Of a DNA stretch of 53,819 nt, positions 1 to 7,271 are shown piece after piece; positions within the stretch are counted from its first letter, which is position 1, and each line of letters opens with the position of its first letter. Position numbers and translations under genes: made by a program. The notes under the pieces were generated by a model. That model had not been told where the DNA came from, searched no databases, and saw only the letters and a program-made list of their open reading frames with translations. The stretch is from Streptomyces sp. DH12 (GTDB lineage: Bacteria > Actinomycetota > Actinomycetes > Streptomycetales > Streptomycetaceae), in the NCBI RefSeq assembly GCF_020873895.1, contig NZ_JAHWGT010000045.1, forward strand, positions 1-53,819, in the 5' to 3' direction.

Positions 1-115
1 GCCGGGCGGGCCCGGTGCCTCACGGAAATGGGCGCCAGACCACGGATGCTGACCGGCCGTGACATCGGGCGGTGCACAATGGCACCCAACCAACGGATCA
101 CGGAGGTGTGCATCG

Positions 116-646
116 ATGGCAAAGCGCAAGAGTGCAGCGCTGATCGCCGCGCGGGAAAAGGCCCGTGCGCTGCAAGCACAGTTCGACGTGCTGGCAGAAC
201 GACGGCTGGACATCGCCACGCGGGCCGTCGCGATGCGGAAGGACCTCGACGACTTCGATGACGAAACGCAGAGGCTCATTGAGCAGCTGCTGGCGAAGCG
301 CGACAAGAAGCGGTCCGAGAAGCATGCTCAGCTGGGGGCCCTTGCTGTCGAGATGATCGACACGAGGGTGAGCAGATCTGAGGCGGCCGGCCGGCTCGGG
401 ATGACCCTCGCGGAGTTGAACGCGGCACGAAAGGCGTTCGACGACGCGGTGCGGGCTCGTGCTGAGGCTTCAAGCACTCCGGTGCCACCGGCTCCGGCCT
501 CTGCGGAACCGGTGGCGACTCCCGACGTCGGACCCGTTCCGGGCGCCACTTCGGGGGACGGCCTCCCGGACGTCACGCTGCCCCGGCAGGAGTCCGGGAC
601 GCTCGACGAGCCGGTGACGACCACCATCGCTCCGCCGGTCAGCTGA
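116..646 (+). CDS. Coiled-coil/HTH plasmid protein, unknown function
   Basis: A 176-residue protein that starts at the ATG at 116 because GGAGG lies 9 bases upstream; the longer frame from 59 has no ribosome binding site. Residues 1-75 are highly charged and predicted helical (long Arg/Lys/Glu/Ala runs, likely coiled coil). Residues about 83-107 (VSRSEAAGRLGMTLAELNAA) look like a helix-turn-helix. The last 60 residues are Pro/Ala/Val-rich and probably disordered. It is the only plus-strand gene in the left 32 kb and is followed by a strong hairpin. It lacks the conserved leader seen on the minus-strand genes. I do not recognise the family; DNA binding is an inference from the HTH-like stretch. 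Confidence 0.75.
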   Translation: MAKRKSAALIAAREKARALQAQFDVLAERRLDIATRAVAMRKDLDDFDDETQRLIEQLLAKRDKKRSEKHAQLGALAVEMIDTRVSRSEAAGRLGMTLAELNAARKAFDDAVRARAEASSTPVPPAPASAEPVATPDVGPVPGATSGDGLPDVTLPRQESGTLDEPVTTTIAPPVS

Positions 647-677
647 CCGGTGCGGTGGTGACGGCGGAAACGCAGAA

Positions 678-711
678 AGGCCCGGCTCCCCTTGGTGGGG
701 GAACCGGGCCT
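678..711. terminator. Rho-independent-like hairpin after the first gene
   Basis: Arms AGGCCCGG and CCGGGCCT with an additional inner TCCCC/GGGGA pairing close over a short loop 31 bases after the stop at 646. It could end transcripts from both directions, since the minus-strand gene at 899-1198 converges on it. Confidence 0.7.
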
Positions 712-898
712 TCGCTGTGCTGTCGGGCGGTCATGTTGGGGCGACTGGCAAATGCGCACGGCCTGAGCCGCTGCGGGCTGGTCGCTCGGTAGCTCCGGGC
801 GAGGTAGAGCCGGCCATCGCACCGGGGCTCACATGGTGACGGCCGGCCGTCGCGGCCGCCGCCCGCCAGACCGGTGTACTGGTCTGGCGGGCGGGTGG

Positions 899-1198
899 TC
901 AGAACGGCGGTTCGTTCGTGTAGTCGATGCGCTTGCGTGGCCCCCATGCGATCTGGGCGAGCAGTCGCGGCATCGGGCACACGGGGCAGTCACCGCCGGG
1001 CATCTCGTCGTAGTCCCCCCACGCGGGGAGGTAGCCCCTGCCCTCGCACTTGGGACACGTAACGTCGGCCGCCCGGTTGATCGAGATGTCACGCAGATGC
1101 CGGTCGACTTCGACGCACAGGTACTTCGTCGGCCACCACTGGAGGCGCAACGGTCGCCCGTACCAGGCGGTGAGGCGCTGTCGGATCTTCGCGTACAT
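899..1198 (-). CDS. Small zinc-ribbon protein (CPKC...CPVC)
   Basis: A 99-residue protein with start ATG at 1198, last gene of the operon that begins at 2543. It carries a paired-cysteine ribbon (CPKCEGRGYLP then CPVC) like half of a DnaJ-type zinc finger, followed by a basic tail ending in PPF. The N-terminus (MYAKIRQRL, then WPTKYLCVEVD) is clearly paralogous to the frameshifted gene at 1725-2109. Zinc binding is inferred from the cysteine spacing. The gene is preceded by a leader hairpin and CACACGCACAC at 1215-1262. Function unknown; a small nucleic-acid-binding protein is plausible. Confidence 0.75.
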   Translation of the reverse strand: MYAKIRQRLTAWYGRPLRLQWWPTKYLCVEVDRHLRDISINRAADVTCPKCEGRGYLPAWGDYDEMPGGDCPVCPMPRLLAQIAWGPRKRIDYTNEPPF

Positions 1199-1214
1199 GG
1201 GTTGTCCCTTCGTC

Positions 1215-1262
1215 GTGTGTGCGTGTGCCCGGGGGCGGGCTGCCGGACCCGCCCCCGGGGGT
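1215..1262 (-). promoter_or_regulatory. Leader hairpin plus CACACGCACAC box, no promoter
   Basis: Read on the minus strand: arms CCCGGGGGCGGG and CCCGCCCCCGGG (loop region TCCGGCA), then CACACGCACAC, then GACGAAGGGA before the ATG at 1198. It sits inside the operon with no -10 box, so it may be a processing, stability or attenuation site. Confidence 0.6.
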
Positions 1263-1281
1263 AGTGCGTGCTCGGCTGGGC

Positions 1282-1521
1282 CTACCAGCCGTTCCACCAG
1301 CCGCGTATCTGGTCGGGGGTCTGTCCGTGGTTCCCCGTCCACGTTTCCGTGATCTGCTCGAAGGTGGCTTCCGGGTTCTCCAGCAACTGCCCGACGGTAT
1401 GAGCCATGAGCTGTATGACGTCCTCTGCCGGGCCGCTCGGGTTGAGCGCCTCGGAGAGCAGCGCGGCCGCGCGTTCGGCTGCGGCCTCGACCTTCTGGGA
1501 CGTGTAGGGCGGGACGGGAAT
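1282..1521 (-). CDS. Small acidic helical protein, probable ATT start
   Basis: About 79 residues, mostly predicted helix (KVEAAAERAAALLSEALNPS, then DVIQLMAHTVGQLLE) and ending GWWNGW. The reading frame has no ATG, GTG or TTG near its ribosome binding site GAGGAG (1529-1534); the codon at the right distance is ATT at 1519-1521, with GTC two codons earlier. Either a rare AUU start is used or a former GTG has mutated to GTC. The protein reads as natural coding sequence with no internal stops. It lies in the 2543-899 operon between the frameshifted ribbon gene and the intact ribbon gene. Function unknown. Confidence 0.5.
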   Translation of the reverse strand: MPVPPYTSQKVEAAAERAAALLSEALNPSGPAEDVIQLMAHTVGQLLENPEATFEQITETWTGNHGQTPDQIRGWWNGW

Positions 1522-1724
1522 GGCGACTCCTCGGCGGTGGGGTGGTGTGGGGATTGCGGGCAGGCGCGGCGGGCGGCGCTGTGGTCTTTGCGGTCGTCGC
1601 CCGGTGGGTAGCAGCCTGGCGGGGCTGCGGTAGGCGTGCACTACGGGATGGCGGCCGTCGCACTCCGCCGTTTCCGGCCCGGTGGGCCGGTGGCCGGACG
1701 ATACGTCCGGCCACCGTGAGCGGG

Positions 1725-2109
1725 TCAGAACGGCGCCACATTGCGCCAGTGGCTCGGGGCGGGCTTCGGCTTCCGGGGCCACTCGCTCGGCCTGGCAACC
1801 AACGCGAGACGAAAGGCCATGGCAAGGGGTCCGTGCACAGTGGCGTACTGCCGGGCCTCCGGGCAGACAGGGCACGGCCCCGGCGTAGTCGAAGTAGGGG
1901 TTGCTGGCGTAGTCGGTGCCCACCTGCTCGTAGAGGGAACCTCTACCCTGACAGCTGGGGCAATCGGGGTGCGCCTCACGCAGTACCGTGACGCTGGCGG
2001 GGTTGTAGGGCGACAATTCGACGACGAGGTACCCCCGGCGCCACATGAACCCTTCTCGTTCCAACTTTCGGTACCGGCGCGTGAGCGCGTTTCGGGCTCG
2101 CACGTACAT
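1725..2109 (-). pseudogene. Frameshifted zinc-ribbon gene, paralogue of 899-1198
   Basis: Starting at ATG 2109 (ribosome binding site GGAAGG), the frame encodes MYVRARNALTRRY and a CPSCQGRG ribbon half, then runs out of frame. The second ribbon half CPVCPEARQY and the natural end NVAPF are in the next frame, ending at 1725. Removing one base from the run of four cytosines at 1878-1881 (plus strand) rejoins the two halves, giving a protein aligned along its length with the 899-1198 product. The shift is real as given, but it could be a sequencing error, an inactivating mutation or, less likely, programmed frameshifting. Confidence 0.65.
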
Positions 2110-2119
2110 AGGTGGATCC

Positions 2120-2182
2120 TTCCTCGCAGGGTGCGTGTGTGGTGGGCCCGGGGGGTGGCGGGGCCAACCGCCGCCCCCCGGG
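2120..2182 (-). promoter_or_regulatory. Leader hairpin plus CACACGCACC box, no promoter
   Basis: On the minus strand, arms CCCGGGGGG and CCCCCCGGG enclose a second stem GGCGG/CCGCC with loop TTGGCC. This is followed by CACACACGCACCC and GGAAGGATCCACCT before the ATG at 2109. No -10 box is present upstream. Confidence 0.6.
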
Positions 2183-2186
2183 GTGG

Positions 2187-2543
2187 TCAGAAGCGGTTGC
2201 CGGGCTCCCGACGGGTGCACTGGCCCTCGAACACCACGAGGTGCGTAAGGAGCTGCTGCGCGGCCGTGAGGAGCGGTGGTCCGTCCACGTCGACGAACTC
2301 GGGCACCCGCTCCTGGTTCTCCTTCGCAGCCTTGAGCTGGGCGCGCATGATGGCCGCCCACGGGGTGTCGGCGCACACGGTGTGGACTTCGGGGGTGCCG
2401 TTGTTGTACTCGGCGTACTTCTTCCCCCACACCAGAACCACGGTGTACCTCTGCGGGGCGGTGGGCTTCCGGTTCTTGCTGCGGGCGCGGGCCAGGCGGT
2501 CGGCCTTCCAGGCGTCGAGCAGTACACGGAACATGCGGATCAT
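2187..2543 (-). CDS. Hypothetical protein, first gene of operon
   Basis: A 118-residue basic protein starting at ATG 2543 (CTGGAGGACACATG). The longer frame from 2591 would begin inside the leader hairpin and is rejected. The N-terminal 35 residues are Arg/Lys-rich (FRVLLDAWKADRLARARSKN). A central stretch YTVVLVWGKKYAEYNNGTP is followed by a predicted helix KAAKENQERVPEF. It ends with NRF. It is driven by the promoter at 2610-2638 and heads a four-gene operon with two ribbon proteins. No family recognised. Confidence 0.75.
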   Translation of the reverse strand: MIRMFRVLLDAWKADRLARARSKNRKPTAPQRYTVVLVWGKKYAEYNNGTPEVHTVCADTPWAAIMRAQLKAAKENQERVPEFVDVDGPPLLTAAQQLLTHLVVFEGQCTRREPGNRF

Positions 2544-2640
2544 GTGTCCTCCAGCAGAGTGCGTGTGGTGTGGGTCTTCCCGGGGCGCCACCCCGTATCG
2601 ACACGAGAAACTATACCGGCTTTAACGCCCTAAGCCGAGT
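2544..2640 (-). promoter_or_regulatory. Promoter and 5' hairpin leader for 2187-2543 operon
   Basis: -10 TATAGT (2610-2615); the -35 is weak (TCGGCT, about 2633-2638, 17-bp spacer). Hairpin 2574-2602 has inner arms CGGGG/CCCCG with loop TGGCG and an outer GTC/GAC pair. CACACGCAC follows at about 2560-2568. Confidence 0.7.
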
Positions 2641-2645
2641 CCGAA

Positions 2646-2707
2646 GGGCCCTTGCTCGCCTTCCTCGGAGTGCGAGGGGCCCTTGCTCGCCTTCCTCGGA
2701 GTGCGAG
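2646..2707. repeat. Two 31-bp tandem repeats
   Basis: The unit beginning GGGCCCTTGCTCGCC and ending GGAGTGCGAG occurs twice head to tail, the second copy starting at 2677, directly upstream of the promoter at 2610-2638. The remainder of 2708-2918 is GC-rich non-coding sequence with no other feature I can support. Confidence 0.7.
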
Positions 2708-2918
2708 GGGAAGCGCGGGGCGCCCCGCGCACCCCGCCCGCCGGGGCGGGGTGGCCGCCCTCCGGGCGGGCGCGCGGCCTTGGCCCGGGCCGGGCAGTCG
2801 TCGGCATTCGGGCCGCTCGGGCCCGCGTGCGCCGGTACCGCTGCCCGGCGGCGCGTCCGGCGCGCTAGGCGGTGCGCCGGGGGCGGCACCCTTTCGAGTG
2901 CCACCCCCGGTCTGCTCC

Positions 2919-3491
2919 TCAGAAGAGGAACACCGGCTCGGCCACCGCCGGGAGCTGGCGCGGCTCCGGCGCGGGCTGCGGCTCCTCCTCGGTCGCCTCG
3001 GCGTCCATCTCGGCGAAGTCGTCGAACTCGTCCACCTTGTGGAGCTCTCCGGTGAGCTGTTCGAGCTCGTTGGGGCTGTCGCCGAACTCGAAGCGCACAC
3101 CATCCTTGATCGTCTCGGGGTTGATGAACCACAGGGTCTTGGTGGCGGCCTTGTTCAGGACTTCGGCGAACTTCTTGGCGAGCGGGCAGGCGTCGTCACG
3201 GTCGCCGAAGGGGCGGTTGCGGAGCGGGTGAATGAGTCGCCCGTCGGCACCCGTGGTCCATACGGCGTCGACGTTCCAGCCGCGCTCACCGATCAGCCGG
3301 GAGGTGAAGAAGGTGAGCGTTTCGCCGCCGTGGCGGCGCTTGATGGTGAACGTGGCGGTGAGGCCCCGGCGGGCCTTGTCGCCGACGATCTTGGTCTCCT
3401 TGTCGATCTCCGCGATGATCATTCCCGCGCTGGCCGCGCGGCCGAACTCGGGGAAGTTGTTGACCTTCGCGACGATCTGGTTGTCGAGCAT
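2919..3491 (-). CDS. Hypothetical protein ending VFLF
   Basis: A 190-residue protein starting at ATG 3491 (AGAGGAACGAAGATG); frames reaching 3590 would read through the -10 box. Residues 1-130 look like a compact alpha/beta domain (MIIAEIDKETKIVG, then TATFTIKRRHGGETLTFF). Residues 150-190 are acidic and Pro-rich, then end EPVFLF. The terminal LF fits a series of plasmid proteins here with clamp-binding-like ends, although this one lacks the expected Gln. Single-gene transcription unit with its own leader. Function unknown. Confidence 0.75.
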   Translation of the reverse strand: MLDNQIVAKVNNFPEFGRAASAGMIIAEIDKETKIVGDKARRGLTATFTIKRRHGGETLTFFTSRLIGERGWNVDAVWTTGADGRLIHPLRNRPFGDRDDACPLAKKFAEVLNKAATKTLWFINPETIKDGVRFEFGDSPNELEQLTGELHKVDEFDDFAEMDAEATEEEPQPAPEPRQLPAVAEPVFLF

Positions 3492-3509
3492 CTTCGTTCC
3501 TCTGGTGAG

Positions 3510-3592
3510 TAGGTATGGCGTGTGGCCTTCCCGGGGTGCCATCCCGTTCCGACAAGAAGAACTATACCACCCTGCACCCCCCTTCGCCAATT
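3510..3592 (-). promoter_or_regulatory. Promoter and hairpin leader for 2919-3491
   Basis: -35 TTGGCG (3585-3590), 18-bp spacer, -10 TATAGT (3561-3566). Hairpin 3524-3553 pairs CGGG with CCCG around loop TGGCA; the outer stem is weaker than elsewhere. CACACGCC follows. Confidence 0.8.
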
Positions 3593-3685
3593 TGGGAAGT
3601 GCCTTTGAGCTGGGGTTTTTCGCGGCCGTCGCACCCGGACAGCCGCCGCACTCGGACGGTCAACCGAGCCACTACCGTTGCTGTT

Positions 3686-4140
3686 GCTGCTGCGCTTTCG
3701 GGCCGGTCATTCGTACGGCGGTGCAGCCGGGTGGCGGCTGGTCACCTAAGCCGCTCAGGGTGGCCGTGCTTGTGGCCTGTGGGGGTGGTCTCTCTCCGGG
3801 GCCCTGCACGCGCCTGGTGTCGGGGACCGGTGCCCGTGGCGGCCGGCACCGGGTCCGCGGCGGGTCGGGGCGGTCCTGGGCGGGCACGGCGCCGGGGTAG
3901 GGGATCCCGGGTCCCGGGGGGCGGGGGTCCGGAGGAGCCCCCCGGGACGGCCGCGCGCGGCGCGGAGCGCCAAACGGCGCCGCACGGCCGCGCCTCGACT
4001 ACCCGCACCGCCGGCCCGCTCCACACCAGCCACCGGACCACACCAACCCCCGCGGGCCGGCCGCACCCACCCGCACCGCGCGGCACACCCACCGGGCGCG
4101 CCCACCGCCGGATCGCACCGAAGGTGCGATGCACCACCGG
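3686..4140. repeat. 455-bp perfect direct repeat, copy 1
   Basis: Identical base for base, by visual comparison, to 21720-22174. It begins with the ~80-bp element that also occurs at four other sites (CTGCTGCG, TCATTCGTACGGCG, GGTCACCTAAGCCG) and continues into GC-rich non-coding sequence with no credible gene on either strand. The rest of 3600-4340 also holds no gene I can support. The lack of divergence implies recent duplication or ongoing gene conversion. Confidence 0.9.
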
Positions 4141-4342
4141 GCCCAGCCGCACCCCGACGACTAGAGCGGCCGCCGGCGCGCCGCCGCCCGGGCCCTCAAC
4201 GGGCCTCGCCACAGAGCGGCGGCGCGCTGCATGTCCGGCCTGGGCCGCGTAGCGGCCGACACCTGCCGCCCGGCAGGGCGTCCGTATCAGGGCGGCGTCC
4301 GGGGCCATCAAGGCGCTCACGTGGCGCCGCCGGTCGTGTGGC

Positions 4343-4603
4343 TTAGATGGCGGCGCGATCGGCGTAGGCGCGCTTGCTCTCAGCGGTGGCGAGGGCGGCG
4401 CGCTCCCTGCCGATCTCCCACACTCGCTCGACGTACCCCATGGCGCGCGGGAGGGTGGCGTGGTGGGTGTAGTGGGCGGCGCGGCGCTGGAGCTGGCGGA
4501 TGGTGAGGGCGCGGGCGTCGTCCTGGGCGTCGGCGCGCCCGGCGGCGTACTCGGAGGTGTCGGCGGGGACGGTGGTGGCGGGCATGATGGTCGAGGTGGC
4601 CAT
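4343..4603 (-). CDS. Small hypothetical protein
   Basis: An 86-residue protein, ATG at 4603 with ribosome binding site AAGGAG 10 bases upstream. Predicted mostly helical and rich in Ala/Arg (DAQDDARALTIRQLQRRAAH, then GRERAALATAESKRAY). Third gene of the operon started by the promoter at 5648-5677. No recognisable motif; function unknown. Confidence 0.7.
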   Translation of the reverse strand: MATSTIMPATTVPADTSEYAAGRADAQDDARALTIRQLQRRAAHYTHHATLPRAMGYVERVWEIGRERAALATAESKRAYADRAAI

Positions 4604-4731
4604 GGCTGGGTTTCTCCTTCGTTAGGCGCGCGGTGGTGCGCTGGTGGGGGATCGCCGGGGAGCGGCGCAAGGCAGTGCGATGGGACGTCCACGGGGGGGC
4701 GGCGGAGTGCTCGCCACCCCCATGGAGGTGC

Positions 4732-5112
4732 TCAGCGCCGCCGGATGCGGCTGATGGTGATGGTGGCGGCGCCGTGCTCGTCGCGCCGGGTGTCAGCCAG
4801 GAGGCGGACCGGTCTCGGGGTGGTGCTCTTGCCGTCCAGCGGCGTCCGCGTCACCTGCACGATGACGCGCGAGGGCCTCACTCCGATGACCTTTCGGACA
4901 CCGTCCAGGGCGGCGGCAAGAGCGCGCAGTAGGTTGTACTCCCGTTCGGTGGCGTCTTCGCGGCGGCCGTTGACCGTGTAGCCCTCGGGCCACGCGATGC
5001 AGTCGGCGTAGATGTCGGCCGTGTAGGCCACACTGGCCGGTAGGCCGGTCAGGTCGATCAGATCGGGGTCAGCCTCGATCGCGGGGGCGTGGGCCCGCTC
5101 CGTGGTGGTCAC
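4732..5112 (-). CDS. DUF6573-like hypothetical protein
   Basis: A 126-residue protein starting at GTG 5112 (GGAGCGGATGTG). The arrangement of LPASVAYTADIYADCIAWPE, then EREYNLLRALAAALDGVRK, then a C-terminal beta-rich segment resembles the uncharacterised actinobacterial family I know as DUF6573. The gene at 27770-28189 is a paralogue with the same order (VAYSLAVWSDTIGLP, REWYLLLSLYDAI). Middle gene of the 5579-4343 operon. The family name is from memory and would need a profile search. Confidence 0.65.
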   Translation of the reverse strand: MTTTERAHAPAIEADPDLIDLTGLPASVAYTADIYADCIAWPEGYTVNGRREDATEREYNLLRALAAALDGVRKVIGVRPSRVIVQVTRTPLDGKSTTPRPVRLLADTRRDEHGAATITISRIRRR

Positions 5113-5183
5113 ATCCGCTCCGTGTGTCGGCGTACGGGAGGGACCCGGGCTTGTGCCCGGGGCCGCTCTAGTGGAGTGGTTGA

Positions 5184-5579
5184 TCAGCGTTCGGGTCGCA
5201 GCGGGATGGAAAGCGCGCCGCACCCTTCCGGCACGGGTACGCCCTTGACCAGTTCGGCCAGGCGGGCGGCCGCCGCGACGCGCTCGCGCGCCTCGGGCGC
5301 GATGGACTCCGGAAGGCCCGGGTGGGGCTGCTCGGCCACGGAGACGATGAGCGCCCCACCGCCCTGCCAAGCGTCGGTGCCCGGCGCGGACGGTACGCGC
5401 CGGGCGGGCTCGATCAGCCTCGCGGTGTCCAGGTTCCAGCGGTCACCGGCGAGGGTGCGGCCGAACGTGATGCAGGTGAAGCGCTCACCCCCGCACCGGC
5501 GGTGAAGCCCGGCGGCCTCGGTGGCCGCCCGGATGAGAGCCGGGCTCAGGAAGATGACACGCGGGTCGGCGCTGTTCAT
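5184..5579 (-). CDS. Hypothetical protein, first gene of operon
   Basis: A 131-residue protein starting at ATG 5579. It includes FLSPALIRAATEAAGLHRRC, a beta-like core FTCITFGRTL and DGALIVSV-type strands (GGALIVSVAEQPHPG), and ends in LRPER. A single possible metal ligand pair (C..C) is too sparse to interpret. It is first behind the promoter at 5648-5677 and is followed by the DUF6573-like gene after 71 bases containing a CCCGGGC/GCCCGGG hairpin. Function unknown. Confidence 0.7.
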   Translation of the reverse strand: MNSADPRVIFLSPALIRAATEAAGLHRRCGGERFTCITFGRTLAGDRWNLDTARLIEPARRVPSAPGTDAWQGGGALIVSVAEQPHPGLPESIAPEARERVAAAARLAELVKGVPVPEGCGALSIPLRPER

Positions 5580-5597
5580 GTGGTGCCCTTCGGTCGT

Positions 5598-5680
5598 GGT
5601 GTCCGTGTGAGCCGGAACCCGGGGGCCACCCCGTTCCGACAAGAAGAAATGTACCATCGCGACATCCCGCGCGCCAAATC
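5598..5680 (-). promoter_or_regulatory. Promoter and hairpin leader for 5184-5579 operon
   Basis: -35 TTGGCG (5672-5677), 18-bp spacer, -10 TACATT (5648-5653). Hairpin 5611-5640 has fully paired outer arms GTCGGAAC and GTTCCGGC around GGGG/CCCC with loop TGGC; the A-A/T-T pairs here replace the mismatches present in other copies. Confidence 0.8.
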
Positions 5681-5743
5681 GCGTGCGGTGCTGGCACGGC
5701 CCCGCCCGGGGCGGCCGGATGGCCACCCCCGGGCGGGGCGCTG

Positions 5744-6493
5744 TTAGCGGGTCGGCTCGGCGGTCCACGTTCCGCAGCTGGTCTTGTCACGGCGGTAGCG
5801 CCGCCACCCGTAGCCCGGGGTGTGGTCCGTCTGGAAGTGGCCGCAGTCCGCGCACGGCGCCCCGAAGTCGCCGGGGTCGGCCACGGGATCGGCGGCCCAC
5901 TCCCGGCGGTCGCACCACGGGGATCCCCCTGATGCGAAGCGGACACCACCGTCCGGCATGAGGTGGGCCCACCCCTTGGGCCAATCGATCGGCCCTTCCT
6001 CGCGGCAGACCTCGATGGCTCCGAGCATGGCGTGACGGCTCCACAGGTAGCTCTCGCCGTCGGGGGTGGTGATCCGGTAGCCGGGAGCGGTGAGCTGCCG
6101 CTTGGGGGCGTGGATGATCACGCCCGCCGCCGGGTCCGGCTCGAAGCGCCGCACGGAGTGCCGGGGCGACTGCCGGTATCGGATCACGCCGTCATCCGTG
6201 ACGGTCGCCTCGCTGACGACCAGTCCCCAAAGGCTGCTTTGCAGGAAGTTGCGCAGCCCCTTGCCCGCCTCTCGGCGCGGTCCGTAGGCGACGGGCGCGG
6301 GGGGCCATTCGCCGCTGCTCTCATCGACCCTCTCGTAGTGCACGTGAATGGGCATGTCGCTGAGTACGACGTGTAGGAACGGGGGGCCGTCGTACCACTG
6401 GGGCACGGGGGCAATGAGGATCTTGGCTCCGGGGAGCTTCTGCCGTGTCAGGATCTCGCCGTTGTCGCTCGGGTGCTGCTGCTGGTTGCTCAC
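5744..6493 (-). CDS. Hypothetical protein with C-terminal Cys/His cluster
   Basis: A 249-residue protein starting at GTG 6493 (GAGGAATTCGAGACGTG). It begins with a Gln/His-rich stretch, then a globular body (KILIAPVPQWYDGPPFLHVV). The C-terminus has CADCGHFQTDH and a later Cys, a plausible single zinc knuckle. Second gene of the 6924-5744 operon, separated from the first by a perfect hairpin (6525-6560). No family recognised. Confidence 0.7.
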   Translation of the reverse strand: MSNQQQHPSDNGEILTRQKLPGAKILIAPVPQWYDGPPFLHVVLSDMPIHVHYERVDESSGEWPPAPVAYGPRREAGKGLRNFLQSSLWGLVVSEATVTDDGVIRYRQSPRHSVRRFEPDPAAGVIIHAPKRQLTAPGYRITTPDGESYLWSRHAMLGAIEVCREEGPIDWPKGWAHLMPDGGVRFASGGSPWCDRREWAADPVADPGDFGAPCADCGHFQTDHTPGYGWRRYRRDKTSCGTWTAEPTR

Positions 6494-6524
6494 GTCTCGA
6501 ATTCCTCGCAGGTAGAAAGCCAGC

Positions 6525-6560
6525 TGGCGGTGTGCCGGGGCGGCCCATGCGGCCGCCCCG
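6525..6560 (-). terminator. Intra-operon hairpin
   Basis: Arms GCCGGGGCGGCC and GGCCGCCCCGGC, 12 perfect pairs with loop GCATG, between the genes at 6571-6924 and 5744-6493. No T-run follows, so attenuation or RNA protection is as likely as termination. Confidence 0.55.
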
Positions 6561-6570
6561 GCGGGCCGTG

Positions 6571-6924
6571 TCAGCCCTGCGCGACGCTCCGGCGGACGTA
6601 GTCGCGCAGACCGGCGGCGAGCCGCTGGGCCTGCTCGTCGCTCACGGCGGCGATCGTGTTGCGCACCAGCAGGACCCCGGCGGCCGCGACGGCGTCCGCC
6701 TCGGACGATCCGTCCTCGACCTCGTGGGCGTAGACGTCCTGGACCAGTTCGCGGGCGAGCTCGGTGGTGAAGCGCTCGCGGTAGAACTCGGGGGCAAGCC
6801 GGTTGAGGAAGGACCACCACTCGGTCACGGCCTCGGTGATGTAGCCCACCATGGGGCTGTAGTCGACCTCACCGCCCCTGTCGATCTGAGCCGTGGCGGG
6901 CGCGTCGGTGATCGTCGTGGTCAT
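6571..6924 (-). CDS. Hypothetical protein, first gene of operon
   Basis: A 117-residue protein, ATG at 6924 (GAGGAGAACGACGACATG). Largely helical and acidic: MVGYITEAVTEWWSFLNRLA, then FTTELARELVQDVYAHEVED, then TIAAVSDEQAQRLAAGLRDY. Behind the promoter at 6994-7022. Function unknown; the helical bundle look would fit a small regulatory or adaptor protein. Confidence 0.7.
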   Translation of the reverse strand: MTTTITDAPATAQIDRGGEVDYSPMVGYITEAVTEWWSFLNRLAPEFYRERFTTELARELVQDVYAHEVEDGSSEADAVAAAGVLLVRNTIAAVSDEQAQRLAAGLRDYVRRSVAQG

Positions 6925-6939
6925 GTCGTCGTTCTCCTC

Positions 6940-7025
6940 GGTGTGGTGTACGCGTGACGCCGATCCGGGGGCCACCCCGTCCCGACAGAAAGAACTATAC
7001 CTGCTTGACACCCCTGCGCCAAACC
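6940..7025 (-). promoter_or_regulatory. Promoter and hairpin leader for 6571-6924 operon
   Basis: -35 TTGGCG (7017-7022), exact 17-bp spacer, -10 TATAGT (6994-6999). Hairpin 6959-6986: outer GTCG/CGGC, inner CGGGG/CCCCG, loop TGGCC. Confidence 0.85.
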
Positions 7026-7101
7026 GGCTCGGTGGCCTTCGCTGGGTTTCCTGCGGCTCTGCGCGCGGTCGGCGTCCGGCATGGGCCACGGCGCCGCCTC
7101 T

Positions 7102-7175
7102 CGCCGCTGCTGCGCTTTTCAGGTCCGGCATTCGTACGGCGCGACGGCCGGGTGGCGGCTGGTCACGTGAACCGC
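7102..7175. repeat. ~80-bp plasmid element, divergent copy
   Basis: Shares CGCTGCTGCGCTTTTCAGG, TTCGTACGGCG and GGTGGCGGCTGGTCAC with the copies at 3686, 19903, 21720, 29345 and 31675. This one has the most substitutions. It lies upstream of the 6994-7022 promoter. Confidence 0.7.
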
Positions 7176-7271
7176 GGCGAACAGCCGGTTTTGACCCGCG
7201 GGCATGACGAAGGCCCCGACCTCACGGAGGTGAGGCCGGGGCCAGGGCTGTTGCCTCTCCGGCTGTACCGG

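Noticed and set aside
3742-4692. 316-codon minus-strand frame
   Set aside because: Pro/Arg-rich translation across the 455-bp repeat and over the real gene at 4343-4603 in another frame; no start signal.
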